DNA of 36,661 bases from Verrucomicrobiota bacterium (lineage in GTDB: Bacteria > Verrucomicrobiota > Verrucomicrobiia > Chthoniobacterales > JAFAMB01). This document shows positions 15,773-23,044 of this stretch, in pieces. Position 1 is the first letter of the stretch. Each line of letters begins with the position of its first letter. The DNA lies in contig JAFAUY010000287.1 in assembly GCA_019243005.1 (NCBI GenBank), positions 1 through 36,661 of the forward strand. Direction: 5' to 3'. A program made the position numbers and the translations under genes. The notes below the pieces were generated by a model that ran no database searches, was not told where the DNA came from, and was given only the letters and a program-made list of their open reading frames with translations.

Positions 15773-17379
15773 CAGAGCCTGCCGCGTTCAGAAGCCTCAT
15801 TGACGGCTTTGTCCAATCCGTTAACCGCTTTCCTTTGAGGGAAGCCCTTGTCGTGGATGGCGAACGTCTTACCTACCTCACGCTGCAACGCCTCGCAGGT
15901 AAGATTGCGTCCACGATCCTGCAGCACGAGCAGGATGGGTTCCCTCTCGTGGGGCTCCTGGCGCATCGGAGCAAAACGGCCTATGCAGGTGTACTGGGCA
16001 TACTTGGCGCAGGGAAAGGATATGTCCCGCTGAATCCCAAATTCCCGATAGAGCGTACACGAAGGATGCTGGCTCTCTCCGGGTGTGGAATGCTGATCGC
16101 GGGAAGAGAGGGTTTTCGGCACTTGCCAGAGCTCTTGATGGATGCCGGCCGGCCTTTAACGGTGATCCTTCCGGACGCTTTCGACGCAGGTGATCTATCA
16201 TCAGACTTTCCTCAGCACCGATTCGTCTCATCGCAAAAGATGACCGGTGGTGACGCGTTTTCTTCCGGGATAACGGCTAACCCGGCCAGGATCGCTTACC
16301 TGCTGTTTACTTCAGGAAGTACCGGCCAACCAAAGGGCGTTCCTATCCCCCAATCAAACGTGCGCTCATACGTCCAGCATGTTTGCGATCGGTACGATGT
16401 GAACGAGACCGACCGTTTTTCGCAGGAGTTTGATCTCACGTTTGACTTGAGCGATCACGACATGTTCGTGTGTTGGGAGCGTGGCGCCTGCTTGTTCTCA
16501 GTGCCGGAAAAATCAGTTCTGGCCCCGGCAAAGTTTATCCGTGAACACCGGTTGACCATGTGGTTCTCGGTGCCTTCGGTGATCGGGCTTCTTGTACGAA
16601 TGAGATTGTTGTCGCCCGGCTGTTTTCCATCCCTACGATACAGCCTGTTTTGCGGAGAACCTCTGTCCGCCTCCTACGCCCAACGCTGGCAGGAAGCCGC
16701 CCCGAATTCGATTTTGGAAAACTTGTACGGGCCTACTGAGACAACGATCGCCATTTCTCATTATCGTTGGAACAAAAGCGGCTCTCTTGAGGCGGAATGT
16801 GTGAATGGGATTGTGCCCATCGGCTGGATCTTCGACGGGCAGGCGTGCAGGGTCATCGATGCCGACCGAAAAGCTGTTTCGGCCGGGGTTCCCGGAGAAC
16901 TGTGCCTGTGCGGCTCGCAAGTAACCACCGGCTACTGGAATGACCCTGCGAGAACTCAGGAGCAGTTTGTCCGGTTGCCGGGTGCCGGGGAGGACCTCTG
17001 GTACCGAACCGGGGACATGGTCCAGCAAAGTGCGGACGGTTGCCTGTACTATCTGGGCAGAATGGACCATCAAGTCAAAGTCCGCGGCTACCGGGTGGAG
17101 TTGCAAGAAATCGAGGCGGTGCTTCGAAAGGCGTGTGGCACCGAACAGGTCGTGGCGATCGCCTGGCCGGTTGAAAACGGCAGTGCGGACGGAATCGTTG
17201 CCTTTGTTTCCGGGGCCGGCGGTTTCGATCACGATCGGGTATTGGATTACTGTGGCAGAGTTCTGCCCGGGTATATGGTTCCAAGAAAGCTCTATTTGTG
17301 TGACGAATTTCCGCTCAATGCCAACGGCAAGATTGACCGTGCCAGGCTGGTCTGTATACTCACGGGCAGGGAGAAATGA
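15769..17379 (+). CDS. Stand-alone amino-acid adenylation enzyme (NRPS A domain/DltA-like)
   Basis: A 536-residue ANL-superfamily ligase that would adenylate a carboxylic acid and load it on a carrier protein. The core motifs are intact: A3 TSGSTGQPKG (181-190), A5 NLYGPTE (318-324), A7 YRTGD (412-416), A8 starting GRMDHQVKVRGYRVEL (430-445) and A10 NANGKIDR with catalytic Lys521. The substrate region has FDLTFDLSDHDMF (221-233) with Asp226, aligning to the Asp that binds the alpha-amino group in NRPS and DltA enzymes, so an amino acid is likely. There is no condensation or thioesterase domain. It overlaps both neighbours by ATGA. DltB and DltD partners are absent, which argues against a true dlt operon. 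The specificity is not predictable by eye. Confidence 0.9.
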   Translation: MTEPAAFRSLIDGFVQSVNRFPLREALVVDGERLTYLTLQRLAGKIASTILQHEQDGFPLVGLLAHRSKTAYAGVLGILGAGKGYVPLNPKFPIERTRRMLALSGCGMLIAGREGFRHLPELLMDAGRPLTVILPDAFDAGDLSSDFPQHRFVSSQKMTGGDAFSSGITANPARIAYLLFTSGSTGQPKGVPIPQSNVRSYVQHVCDRYDVNETDRFSQEFDLTFDLSDHDMFVCWERGACLFSVPEKSVLAPAKFIREHRLTMWFSVPSVIGLLVRMRLLSPGCFPSLRYSLFCGEPLSASYAQRWQEAAPNSILENLYGPTETTIAISHYRWNKSGSLEAECVNGIVPIGWIFDGQACRVIDADRKAVSAGVPGELCLCGSQVTTGYWNDPARTQEQFVRLPGAGEDLWYRTGDMVQQSADGCLYYLGRMDHQVKVRGYRVELQEIEAVLRKACGTEQVVAIAWPVENGSADGIVAFVSGAGGFDHDRVLDYCGRVLPGYMVPRKLYLCDEFPLNANGKIDRARLVCILTGREK

Positions 17380-17708
17380 AGCCGAAATTTGAACTTGAAA
17401 TCGTCGATCTGGCCGTCCGCTGGGTGAAACAAAACATGCAGACAAGTGGCAACCGTCATGTGGAGCTTACCGGGGACACGGACCTGATGGAAAGCGGGCT
17501 GCTAGATTCAGTCGGATTCGTTGAATTGATTGTGTTTATAGAAAGTCAAACGGGCTGTAATATCGACCTTACCGATGTCGATCCCAGCGAATTTACGACG
17601 ATGGATGGCCTGTGTAGGATCGCGTTGAGAAATTATCAAGCGCCCAAGACGATGCAACCAGCCGTTAACCCGACGGTTGAGACGTGCCCGCGGCTGGCCA
17701 ACACTTAG
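17376..17708 (+). CDS. Acyl/peptidyl carrier protein
   Basis: A 110-residue stand-alone carrier protein. The first about 85 residues form the four-helix PP-binding fold, with Ser45 in GLLDSVGFVEL as the expected 4'-phosphopantetheine site. The usual DSL motif is DSV here, a known variation. The remaining 25 residues (QAPKTMQPAVNP through LANT) are low-complexity and probably disordered. The start overlaps the adenylation gene by ATGA, which supports a dedicated loading pair like DltA/DltC or PltF/PltL. No phosphopantetheinyl transferase is in the window, so activation must use one elsewhere. Confidence 0.9.
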   Translation: MKPKFELEIVDLAVRWVKQNMQTSGNRHVELTGDTDLMESGLLDSVGFVELIVFIESQTGCNIDLTDVDPSEFTTMDGLCRIALRNYQAPKTMQPAVNPTVETCPRLANT

Positions 17709-17729
17709 GCACAAGGTTTTGACGACGTA

Positions 17730-17754
17730 GGCCCCTCGGGGCCGCCTCCGGCGG
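17730..17754. terminator. GC-rich double hairpin between convergent genes
   Basis: GGCCCCTCGGGGCC at 17730-17743 and CCGCCTCCGGCGG at 17742-17754 are adjacent inverted repeats 22 bases after the carrier-protein stop; the second deacetylase gene ends on the other strand at 17836. No T-run follows, so termination is only suggested by place. Confidence 0.35.
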
Positions 17755-17835
17755 ACGGCGCGTGGCATTCTCCGGAGGCCGGGTGGTGGCGGGTGAAAGG
17801 TCCGGCGCGGGCGCAAACCATCGCCACCGTCCCCA

Positions 17836-19194
17836 TCACGTCATCTCGTACACGAGCGTGTCGTTCACCCGAACCGCGTAGGCGACCCTCGCTCGCTCAC
17901 TCCCTTTTCCGGCGATCTGCCAGGAGCCTCCTGAAGCAACCAGTTTCATCTCGCTTCGCATCTTCCACCACGCCGCAATCTCACCGGGCAGGGCAGTGTA
18001 AATCTCGCCCTGGGCGCGCAACTCAGAGAGGTATTCCAGCAACTCGGTGTACACCCCGCGCGCGGTGTGCTCGATCACGTAGTCCGGGTGAATGATGAAG
18101 CTGATAAGGCCGTGTTTCTCCCGGATCAAAGCGATCTGCTGTTTCCAGAGGCGGATCGAGTAGTCCTTGAGGATGTGAAACAGGGAGTAGTCTTGTGTGG
18201 TAGTTACCGGCAGTTCGAGGGTATTCCCGATGAAAAAGGGGAACACGGTGCAACAGCCGCCACGCTGCGGATCCAGATGCGCTACGTTCGGCGTCGACAT
18301 ATCATAGCAAAAGCTAAGCGCATCGCACCAGTCGGCATTTCGATAAAGCACAGCTGAGCGGAAGCCCAGAGTGCCGTATTCCTGCGCGTAACGTTTTATC
18401 CGTTCGGCGCGGCGCAGAAACTCCGCGCGGTCGCTGAAAAGACGGCCATCGTGGTTCAAGTCATGGACATTGACTTCGAAGCCTCGAGCCCGGATATTTT
18501 CCAGAAACGTCGGTGAGAGCGCGTATCGTCCCTCAGGCACAAGTTGGAATGATGACTTGATTCCGAAAGAATCGTTCAAGTCCATGAGTTGCGGGCAGAA
18601 ATCCGCCCCCGCACGCGTTTCTACATCGTGCGTTAGCATCGCGCAGCTGCGGTTGCCGTCTGGCCAGAACCAGATGAACGGAAGGCGGTCGATGTTCCGG
18701 GCATCCATGCCCAGGATCAGGAGTTGCTCGAAGATGTTCTCGACGGTTCGATCCACCGGCCATGAGGGGAAAGGAATCCTTTCCCACCCACGCAGATACA
18801 AATTTTGAAGGTGCTTCCGTACGGCAACGGACATGAACGGGCGGACCGAGTAATACAGGCTTTGCACCACGTTGCGGGTGGCGCGCTTACCACTGCGCGA
18901 TGCCGTTTTAGCGGTGTACCGCTCGAGGCGCAGGTTGTTGACGACTTGAACCGGGTCGAAAGGAAGCAAAACCAGGCCGTCGTGTATGCGCACGTGCGGA
19001 CGAGCGTCGTGGATGGCTCCTGTCCGGAGAGACGCAGAGACGCCGGAGGAACACTGCCCGTAGCAAGTTATCCCGGGCCCGAACTGAAAATAATCCGGCA
19101 TTGGGGATAGATCCGGCATTACCGAAAAACTGGCAAAATCGTCGGGGCAGTGATAGTGGCCCGACAGGAGCGCCGTTGCGTTAGCCTGTTGCAT
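17836..19194 (-). CDS. Polysaccharide deacetylase-like protein, copy 2
   Basis: A 452-residue paralogue of the protein at 10523-11908, in the same strand orientation. The catalytic core is almost unchanged: LTHDVET, VHDLNHDGR (His to Arg at the last position), LGFRSAVLYRN and FIIHPDYVIE. It ends at VYEMT, nine residues shorter than copy 1. The two diverge most at residues 28-75, which may mark a different acceptor or partner. ATG 19194 is chosen because MQQANA starts both copies; the frame extends to 19359, but that part is not kept in copy 1. It converges on the adenylation operon, so it has its own promoter upstream of 19194. Confidence 0.8.
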   Translation of the reverse strand: MQQANATALLSGHYHCPDDFASFSVMPDLSPMPDYFQFGPGITCYGQCSSGVSASLRTGAIHDARPHVRIHDGLVLLPFDPVQVVNNLRLERYTAKTASRSGKRATRNVVQSLYYSVRPFMSVAVRKHLQNLYLRGWERIPFPSWPVDRTVENIFEQLLILGMDARNIDRLPFIWFWPDGNRSCAMLTHDVETRAGADFCPQLMDLNDSFGIKSSFQLVPEGRYALSPTFLENIRARGFEVNVHDLNHDGRLFSDRAEFLRRAERIKRYAQEYGTLGFRSAVLYRNADWCDALSFCYDMSTPNVAHLDPQRGGCCTVFPFFIGNTLELPVTTTQDYSLFHILKDYSIRLWKQQIALIREKHGLISFIIHPDYVIEHTARGVYTELLEYLSELRAQGEIYTALPGEIAAWWKMRSEMKLVASGGSWQIAGKGSERARVAYAVRVNDTLVYEMT

Positions 19195-19850
19195 CAGAAT
19201 GTTTACCTGGTCTCCCGGACGAAATTCTGCACCAGGTCCCATCCAAACCCTTGTTAAGCGCCGGCCGCCCAATGACGTCGCGACCACTCCAGCAGCATTA
19301 ACGGTCAAGAGGCTCGATCGACCTGGTAATTTGGTTGTGCATAAACATTGGTAGTGCAAAAGGCAATCTTTTTGTTGGACGCGGCCACGCTAGCTTTGGG
19401 AATCCCTTTGTTCTGGGATCCATATAAAACACGATTGTAGTTATAAATTCTAACGGCCCGGCGGGGTCAATGCGTTGCCTCCAAAGCTGGGCGGTTGGTA
19501 ATTCACAAATTTATAGTAAAAGCTGCCTGCAAGAAGAATCCGTAACCCGCTCTAAAATTGTTTCCCGGACCTGCCTCGGAAATCAGGAGGTCCGTGCAGT
19601 ATGCAGCTTGACTCGGGGATCGGATCCTGGATTTAATTGGCGCCAGGTTATCGAGTGCGTTCATACGTGCCAGAAGGGGGGCAGGTTGATAAGCGTGATG
19701 GATGGCCGCTCATAGTCTCCCCTCGGCCGGCGTGTGTTGATTTATGTGCATATAGCGAGGGAAGTTGCGCAAAGGGCGCCGGGATTGGCTCCGGTACCTC
19801 AAAAAGGTCAATGTGGGCCCACGCCAGGGTACGCAATCGATTGATACGTC
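19195..19850. other. 656-base intergenic region between divergent genes
   Basis: This stretch lies between deacetylase copy 2 (minus) and the FemAB-like gene (plus). Bases 19319-19384 match the region upstream of deacetylase copy 1. Around 19430-19460 there is an AT-rich section (TATAAAAC, TTATAAATTC) that is the most promoter-like spot. Small frames at 19470-19870 show no domain and no ribosome-binding site. No RNA gene was recognised. Confidence 0.35.
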
Positions 19851-20891
19851 ATGGATTTACAAGTAGTTGACCCGGTCCAGGACCATACCTGGGACTCGCT
19901 CGTGCTTTCGCACCCCAACTATCATTTTTTCCATAGCACTTGCTGGGCGAGAGTGCTTTGCAAGACTTACGGCCACAGGGCGGTCTACCTCCGTTGTTTC
20001 CAGCAAGGCGAACTTAAAGCGCTGGTTCCAATGATGGATGTACGCAGCTTTCTGACCGGATGCAGGGGAGTTTGCCTCCCGTTTACGGATTTTTGCAGTC
20101 CACTCATTTTCAGTGATCGTGATCGGGTCTGGCCGTCCGTAGTGGCTACCCTGACCCAAGTGGCTCGGGAGCGAAAATGGAAGTATTTTGAAATCCGTGG
20201 TGGAAGGGCGCTTGATCCCTCGACGAAGCCTGCGGCGGGGTACTATGGCCACAGGCTGGATTTGGGCGGCAGTACGGAAGAGCTTTTTGCCAGCCTGAAA
20301 AGTTCCGCTCGGCGGGCCGTTCGGAAGGCGGAGCGTAGCCGGTTGCGCGTTGAGGTGACCCGAACCCGGGACGCGCTTTTGGATTTTTATCGACTGCATG
20401 CGGCCACCCGGAGGCGCCACGGCGTTCCTCCCCAGTCGGTCGCCTTTTTTCTAAATATATACGACGAAATCATCCGGCAAAACCTGGGATTTGTAGCCGT
20501 TGCAAGCATGGCGGCGTGCCCGGTCGCCGCCGCAGTCTTTTTACATTTCGGCAAGAGAGCCGTTTACAAATTCGGCGCATCTGACCACAAATTTCAAGAG
20601 TTCCGGGGCAGCAACCTGGCCATGTGGGAAGGGATCCGGTTCCTGACGGAAAACGGGTTTGAAACGGTGCATTTTGGCAGAACCGCGCTGGAAAACGACG
20701 GGCTGAGACGGTTCAAGCAGACGTGGGGAGCCGAGGAGGACCGGATAGAGTACCTTCGATTTGGTCCGATAGCCGAAGCGAAGGCGAAGACCCAGGCCAC
20801 CACCTCAGGGGTTCACCGCAGCGTATTCGGCCGGTTACCCGTAAGTTTGAACTGCCTGGCCGGTACCCTCATTTATCCGCACCTGGATTAA
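19851..20891 (+). CDS. FemAB-like aminoacyltransferase / GNAT protein
   Basis: A 346-residue member of the FemAB/GNAT clan, close in layout to the FemAB proteins linked with exosortase/PEP-CTERM loci. The N-terminal half has FFHSTCWARVLCKTYGHRAVYL and LKALVPMMDV; the C-terminal half has the family's ARRAVRKAERSRL, LHAATRRRHGVPP and YKFGASDHKFQEFRGSNLAMWEGI (in part), with the end EFL-type helix FETVHFGRTALENDGLRRFKQ. Family members join amino acids or acyl groups to amino acceptors such as cell-wall peptides. ATG 19851 has no Shine-Dalgarno. The last 23 bases overlap, tail to tail, the formyltransferase on the other strand. It is a candidate transferase for the carrier-bound product; the substrate is unknown. 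Confidence 0.8.
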   Translation: MDLQVVDPVQDHTWDSLVLSHPNYHFFHSTCWARVLCKTYGHRAVYLRCFQQGELKALVPMMDVRSFLTGCRGVCLPFTDFCSPLIFSDRDRVWPSVVATLTQVARERKWKYFEIRGGRALDPSTKPAAGYYGHRLDLGGSTEELFASLKSSARRAVRKAERSRLRVEVTRTRDALLDFYRLHAATRRRHGVPPQSVAFFLNIYDEIIRQNLGFVAVASMAACPVAAAVFLHFGKRAVYKFGASDHKFQEFRGSNLAMWEGIRFLTENGFETVHFGRTALENDGLRRFKQTWGAEEDRIEYLRFGPIAEAKAKTQATTSGVHRSVFGRLPVSLNCLAGTLIYPHLD

Positions 20892-21831
20892 GCCTGGTCC
20901 CGGGCGTCAGCACGGCTTGCGCGTTGAGCGAGCGGCCATCAATGATCAGCCAGCGCACCGACACCCATTCGTCAGCGGCCGCGACCAGGACTCCGGACTC
21001 GTCTGACGTGCCGACCGTTCCGGGTGTGCTGTCAGAGCGCCGAAAGGTACGGACCGCTTTTGCAACGGCGATTTCGCGTCCTTTGAAGGAAACCTTTGGA
21101 TGGCCCCACGGTGAGCGATACGGCGCATAGTCACAGGCGCGAACAAAATTTACAACCTCGCGGGCCGGCCGGTTCCAAGACAACCAGCCTTCCTCCGGGA
21201 CTTCCTTGCCGAAGTAGCGCCTCTTCGTCAGGTCCTGCTGCAACCTGGGAATAGCGTCCGGATCCGCGGACGCCGTCTCGAGGAGTTGGTGAATGAGCGC
21301 CAGGCCTGCTCGCACGCATTTTTGAGTCAGCAGCACCGGGGTATCGGTCTCCTCGATCGGGAACGTCGACCTATAGGCAATGTCGCCGGCGTCAATTTCC
21401 GGCACCATCCAGTGGACCGTCACCCCATGGGTCGGTTCTCCGAGGTAAATCGCCCAACTTACCGCATTCAGGCCGGCATAGTGGGGGAGCGGACCGGGAT
21501 GCAGGTTGAATGCACCGATCCGTGCAGCCTGCAATACGGCACCCGGGATGATGTACAGGGAATGCACGTTCAGAATGATGTCCACTTGTGCAGACCTGAG
21601 GGCATCCGCAAATTGCGGGTCTTTGACCCGCCGGGCCGGCCAGACGGTGCATCCAAGCTCTTTGGCGGCAGCCGTAATGGCTGCCGTCCCGGGTTTACCA
21701 GGTGTGACGGACGTCATTACGGCCATGATCTCGCAGTGGCTTTGCGCCAATGCCCGCAACGCCCGCAAACCAGCCGATTCTTCACCGATCAGCAGCACCT
21801 TCGGCCGGGTCCGGCCAGATTCCGTCTCCAT
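20869..21831 (-). CDS. Formyltransferase (methionyl-tRNA formyltransferase-like)
   Basis: A 320-residue protein of the N10-formyltetrahydrofolate-dependent transferase family. The N-terminal Rossmann domain (KVLLIGEESAGLRALRAL) leads to the catalytic motif FNLHPGPLPHYAGLN with Asn109 and His111, and Asp147 in EIDAGDI is spaced 36 residues from the His, as in Fmt. The C-terminal half (EEGWLSWNRPAREVVNFVRAC, YRSPWGHPKVSF) resembles the Fmt/ArnA C-terminal domain. It may be an accessory enzyme that formylates an amino sugar or amino acid, as ArnA, VioF and FdtF do, rather than the housekeeping initiator-tRNA enzyme; no def gene is next to it. The start ATG 21831 has AAAGAG upstream. The 3' end overlaps the FemAB-like gene. 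Confidence 0.87.
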   Translation of the reverse strand: METESGRTRPKVLLIGEESAGLRALRALAQSHCEIMAVMTSVTPGKPGTAAITAAAKELGCTVWPARRVKDPQFADALRSAQVDIILNVHSLYIIPGAVLQAARIGAFNLHPGPLPHYAGLNAVSWAIYLGEPTHGVTVHWMVPEIDAGDIAYRSTFPIEETDTPVLLTQKCVRAGLALIHQLLETASADPDAIPRLQQDLTKRRYFGKEVPEEGWLSWNRPAREVVNFVRACDYAPYRSPWGHPKVSFKGREIAVAKAVRTFRRSDSTPGTVGTSDESGVLVAAADEWVSVRWLIIDGRSLNAQAVLTPGTRLNPGADK

Positions 21832-22074
21832 AGCGGCTCTTTACGGTTACACCATTTTCCCGTCAGCCAACAGGTGCCTCATCCTTTCGACCATCCCTGA
21901 CGCATGCCCGTTTCGGGCGCGAGTTGATCAGCCCGGCCGCCTGAAAGCAGCCGGCAGATTCGTTCATCCTCCGACGTTTCTACTAGACGCCGGAGTGGTA
22001 CCGTCAAGGGAGCACGTTGCGCTCTGCCCGATGAGGCGATTGCGATGTTTCCACCCGGGCTTCTCACGCGCCCG

Positions 22075-22866
22075 CTATAGCCGTTCTGCGTACCTGAGCG
22101 CGGCGCGGTAACCTTGTAAAATTTGCTTGAGGCTGAAAACGATCGCCGAGATCTGGTTTTCACCGGGTTGCTGCCGGGGGGTGCAAAGGCTCAGGCAGAA
22201 CGGGCGTGGCCGCAGGTGGCCCGTATTAAAAATCGACGCCGGTTCGAAGCCGGACGGCAGCCAGAGCCGGATCGGTTCCGATGCCAGCGGCACGAACCGC
22301 TGCGCCAATTCGACGGCCGGCCATAGCACCTCCGTGGCGATCAACCGGCTGCAGGTCCGTATCTGGAACCCTGAGATCGGCTGATCGCCGCGGATAAAGA
22401 CAACGGCGTCAAACTCGTTCCGTTCAAGCTCCTGTTCAAAAAAGCGGACCGCGGGATCGATCGATCCACGCCAGAAATCATTGGTAAACGCCCGGCCGTC
22501 GCCGTCCCAAGGGTGCGGGTTGGCCTGTGGATAGCCGAACAGCGCATAGTCCTGGGCCAGCAGAGACGCCAGATCGAGTTCGATGAGGAGTTTGGCCAGC
22601 GCCGCGGTCGCCACGGTATCGCCGGCGCTCAGGCCGGCGATCAGCGCCAGGCGAATCGGAAGGTCCCGGCCTCGCGGACCGATCAGGACAAAGCTCGGGA
22701 TCACTTTCCCGCCGGCGTGAAAGCTCCGCCACCGCGCCAGGCCGGGTGAACGGTCAGCGAGGTTGTTCAGTGGGGCTAACGCGTTTTCATCCAATTCAAG
22801 CGCGGGCGGCGGCGTACAGGGCAAAGCGGAGGCAAGTCGAGGCGGCATGAGCATTGGCCTTGGCAT
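22075..22866 (-). CDS. M14 carboxypeptidase-like protein lacking zinc ligands
   Basis: A 263-residue protein with the outline of a small M14/succinylglutamate-desuccinylase-type carboxypeptidase. RLALIAGLSAGDTVATAALAKLL takes the place of the usual GGVHGDEPAG-type strand, GYPQANPHPWDGDGRAFTNDFWRGS takes that of the NPxGxxxxxRxNxxGxDLNRxFW motif, and FIRGDQPISGF that of the LHADD strand. Thus the HxxE pair and the last His ligand are all missing, so a zinc peptidase activity is unlikely. ATG 22866 opens the frame; ATG 22854 or 22848 would also work. It is 243 bases upstream of the formyltransferase on the same strand. Family assignment is by motif geometry only and should be treated as tentative. 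Confidence 0.58.
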   Translation of the reverse strand: MPRPMLMPPRLASALPCTPPPALELDENALAPLNNLADRSPGLARWRSFHAGGKVIPSFVLIGPRGRDLPIRLALIAGLSAGDTVATAALAKLLIELDLASLLAQDYALFGYPQANPHPWDGDGRAFTNDFWRGSIDPAVRFFEQELERNEFDAVVFIRGDQPISGFQIRTCSRLIATEVLWPAVELAQRFVPLASEPIRLWLPSGFEPASIFNTGHLRPRPFCLSLCTPRQQPGENQISAIVFSLKQILQGYRAALRYAERL

Positions 22867-23008
22867 GACGTTGAGGTTGGAGGCGCAGGGATCAGCGATG
22901 GCTGGTAACGGGCGGAAGCATAGGCGGGGACCCGTTTAATGTCTACTTTTTTGATAGAGTTTTGAGGTCCCTGAGCCGCCCGTCCGGTTCTTGCCCGGTG
23001 ACCACGCC

Positions 23009-23030
23009 GGGGCAGGCGCGTGCCCGCCCC
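23009..23030. terminator. GC-rich hairpin after the SulP gene
   Basis: GGGGC-A-GGC, loop GCGT, GCC-C-GCCCC: nine positions with one mismatch, starting 14 bases beyond the sulP stop on the minus strand. No T-run follows in that direction, so it is only a possible terminator. Confidence 0.35.
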
Positions 23031-23044
23031 GGGCCGAGGAGGCG

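Noticed and set aside
13502-17708. A true dlt operon (D-alanylation of teichoic acid)
   Set aside because: The adenylation/carrier pair is DltA/DltC-like, but DltB and DltD are missing and an LLM oxidoreductase and GNAT protein are present instead.
19195-19359. 55-codon N-terminal extension of deacetylase copy 2
   Set aside because: The corresponding bases before copy 1 contain stops and do not keep the frame, while the MQQANA start is conserved in both.
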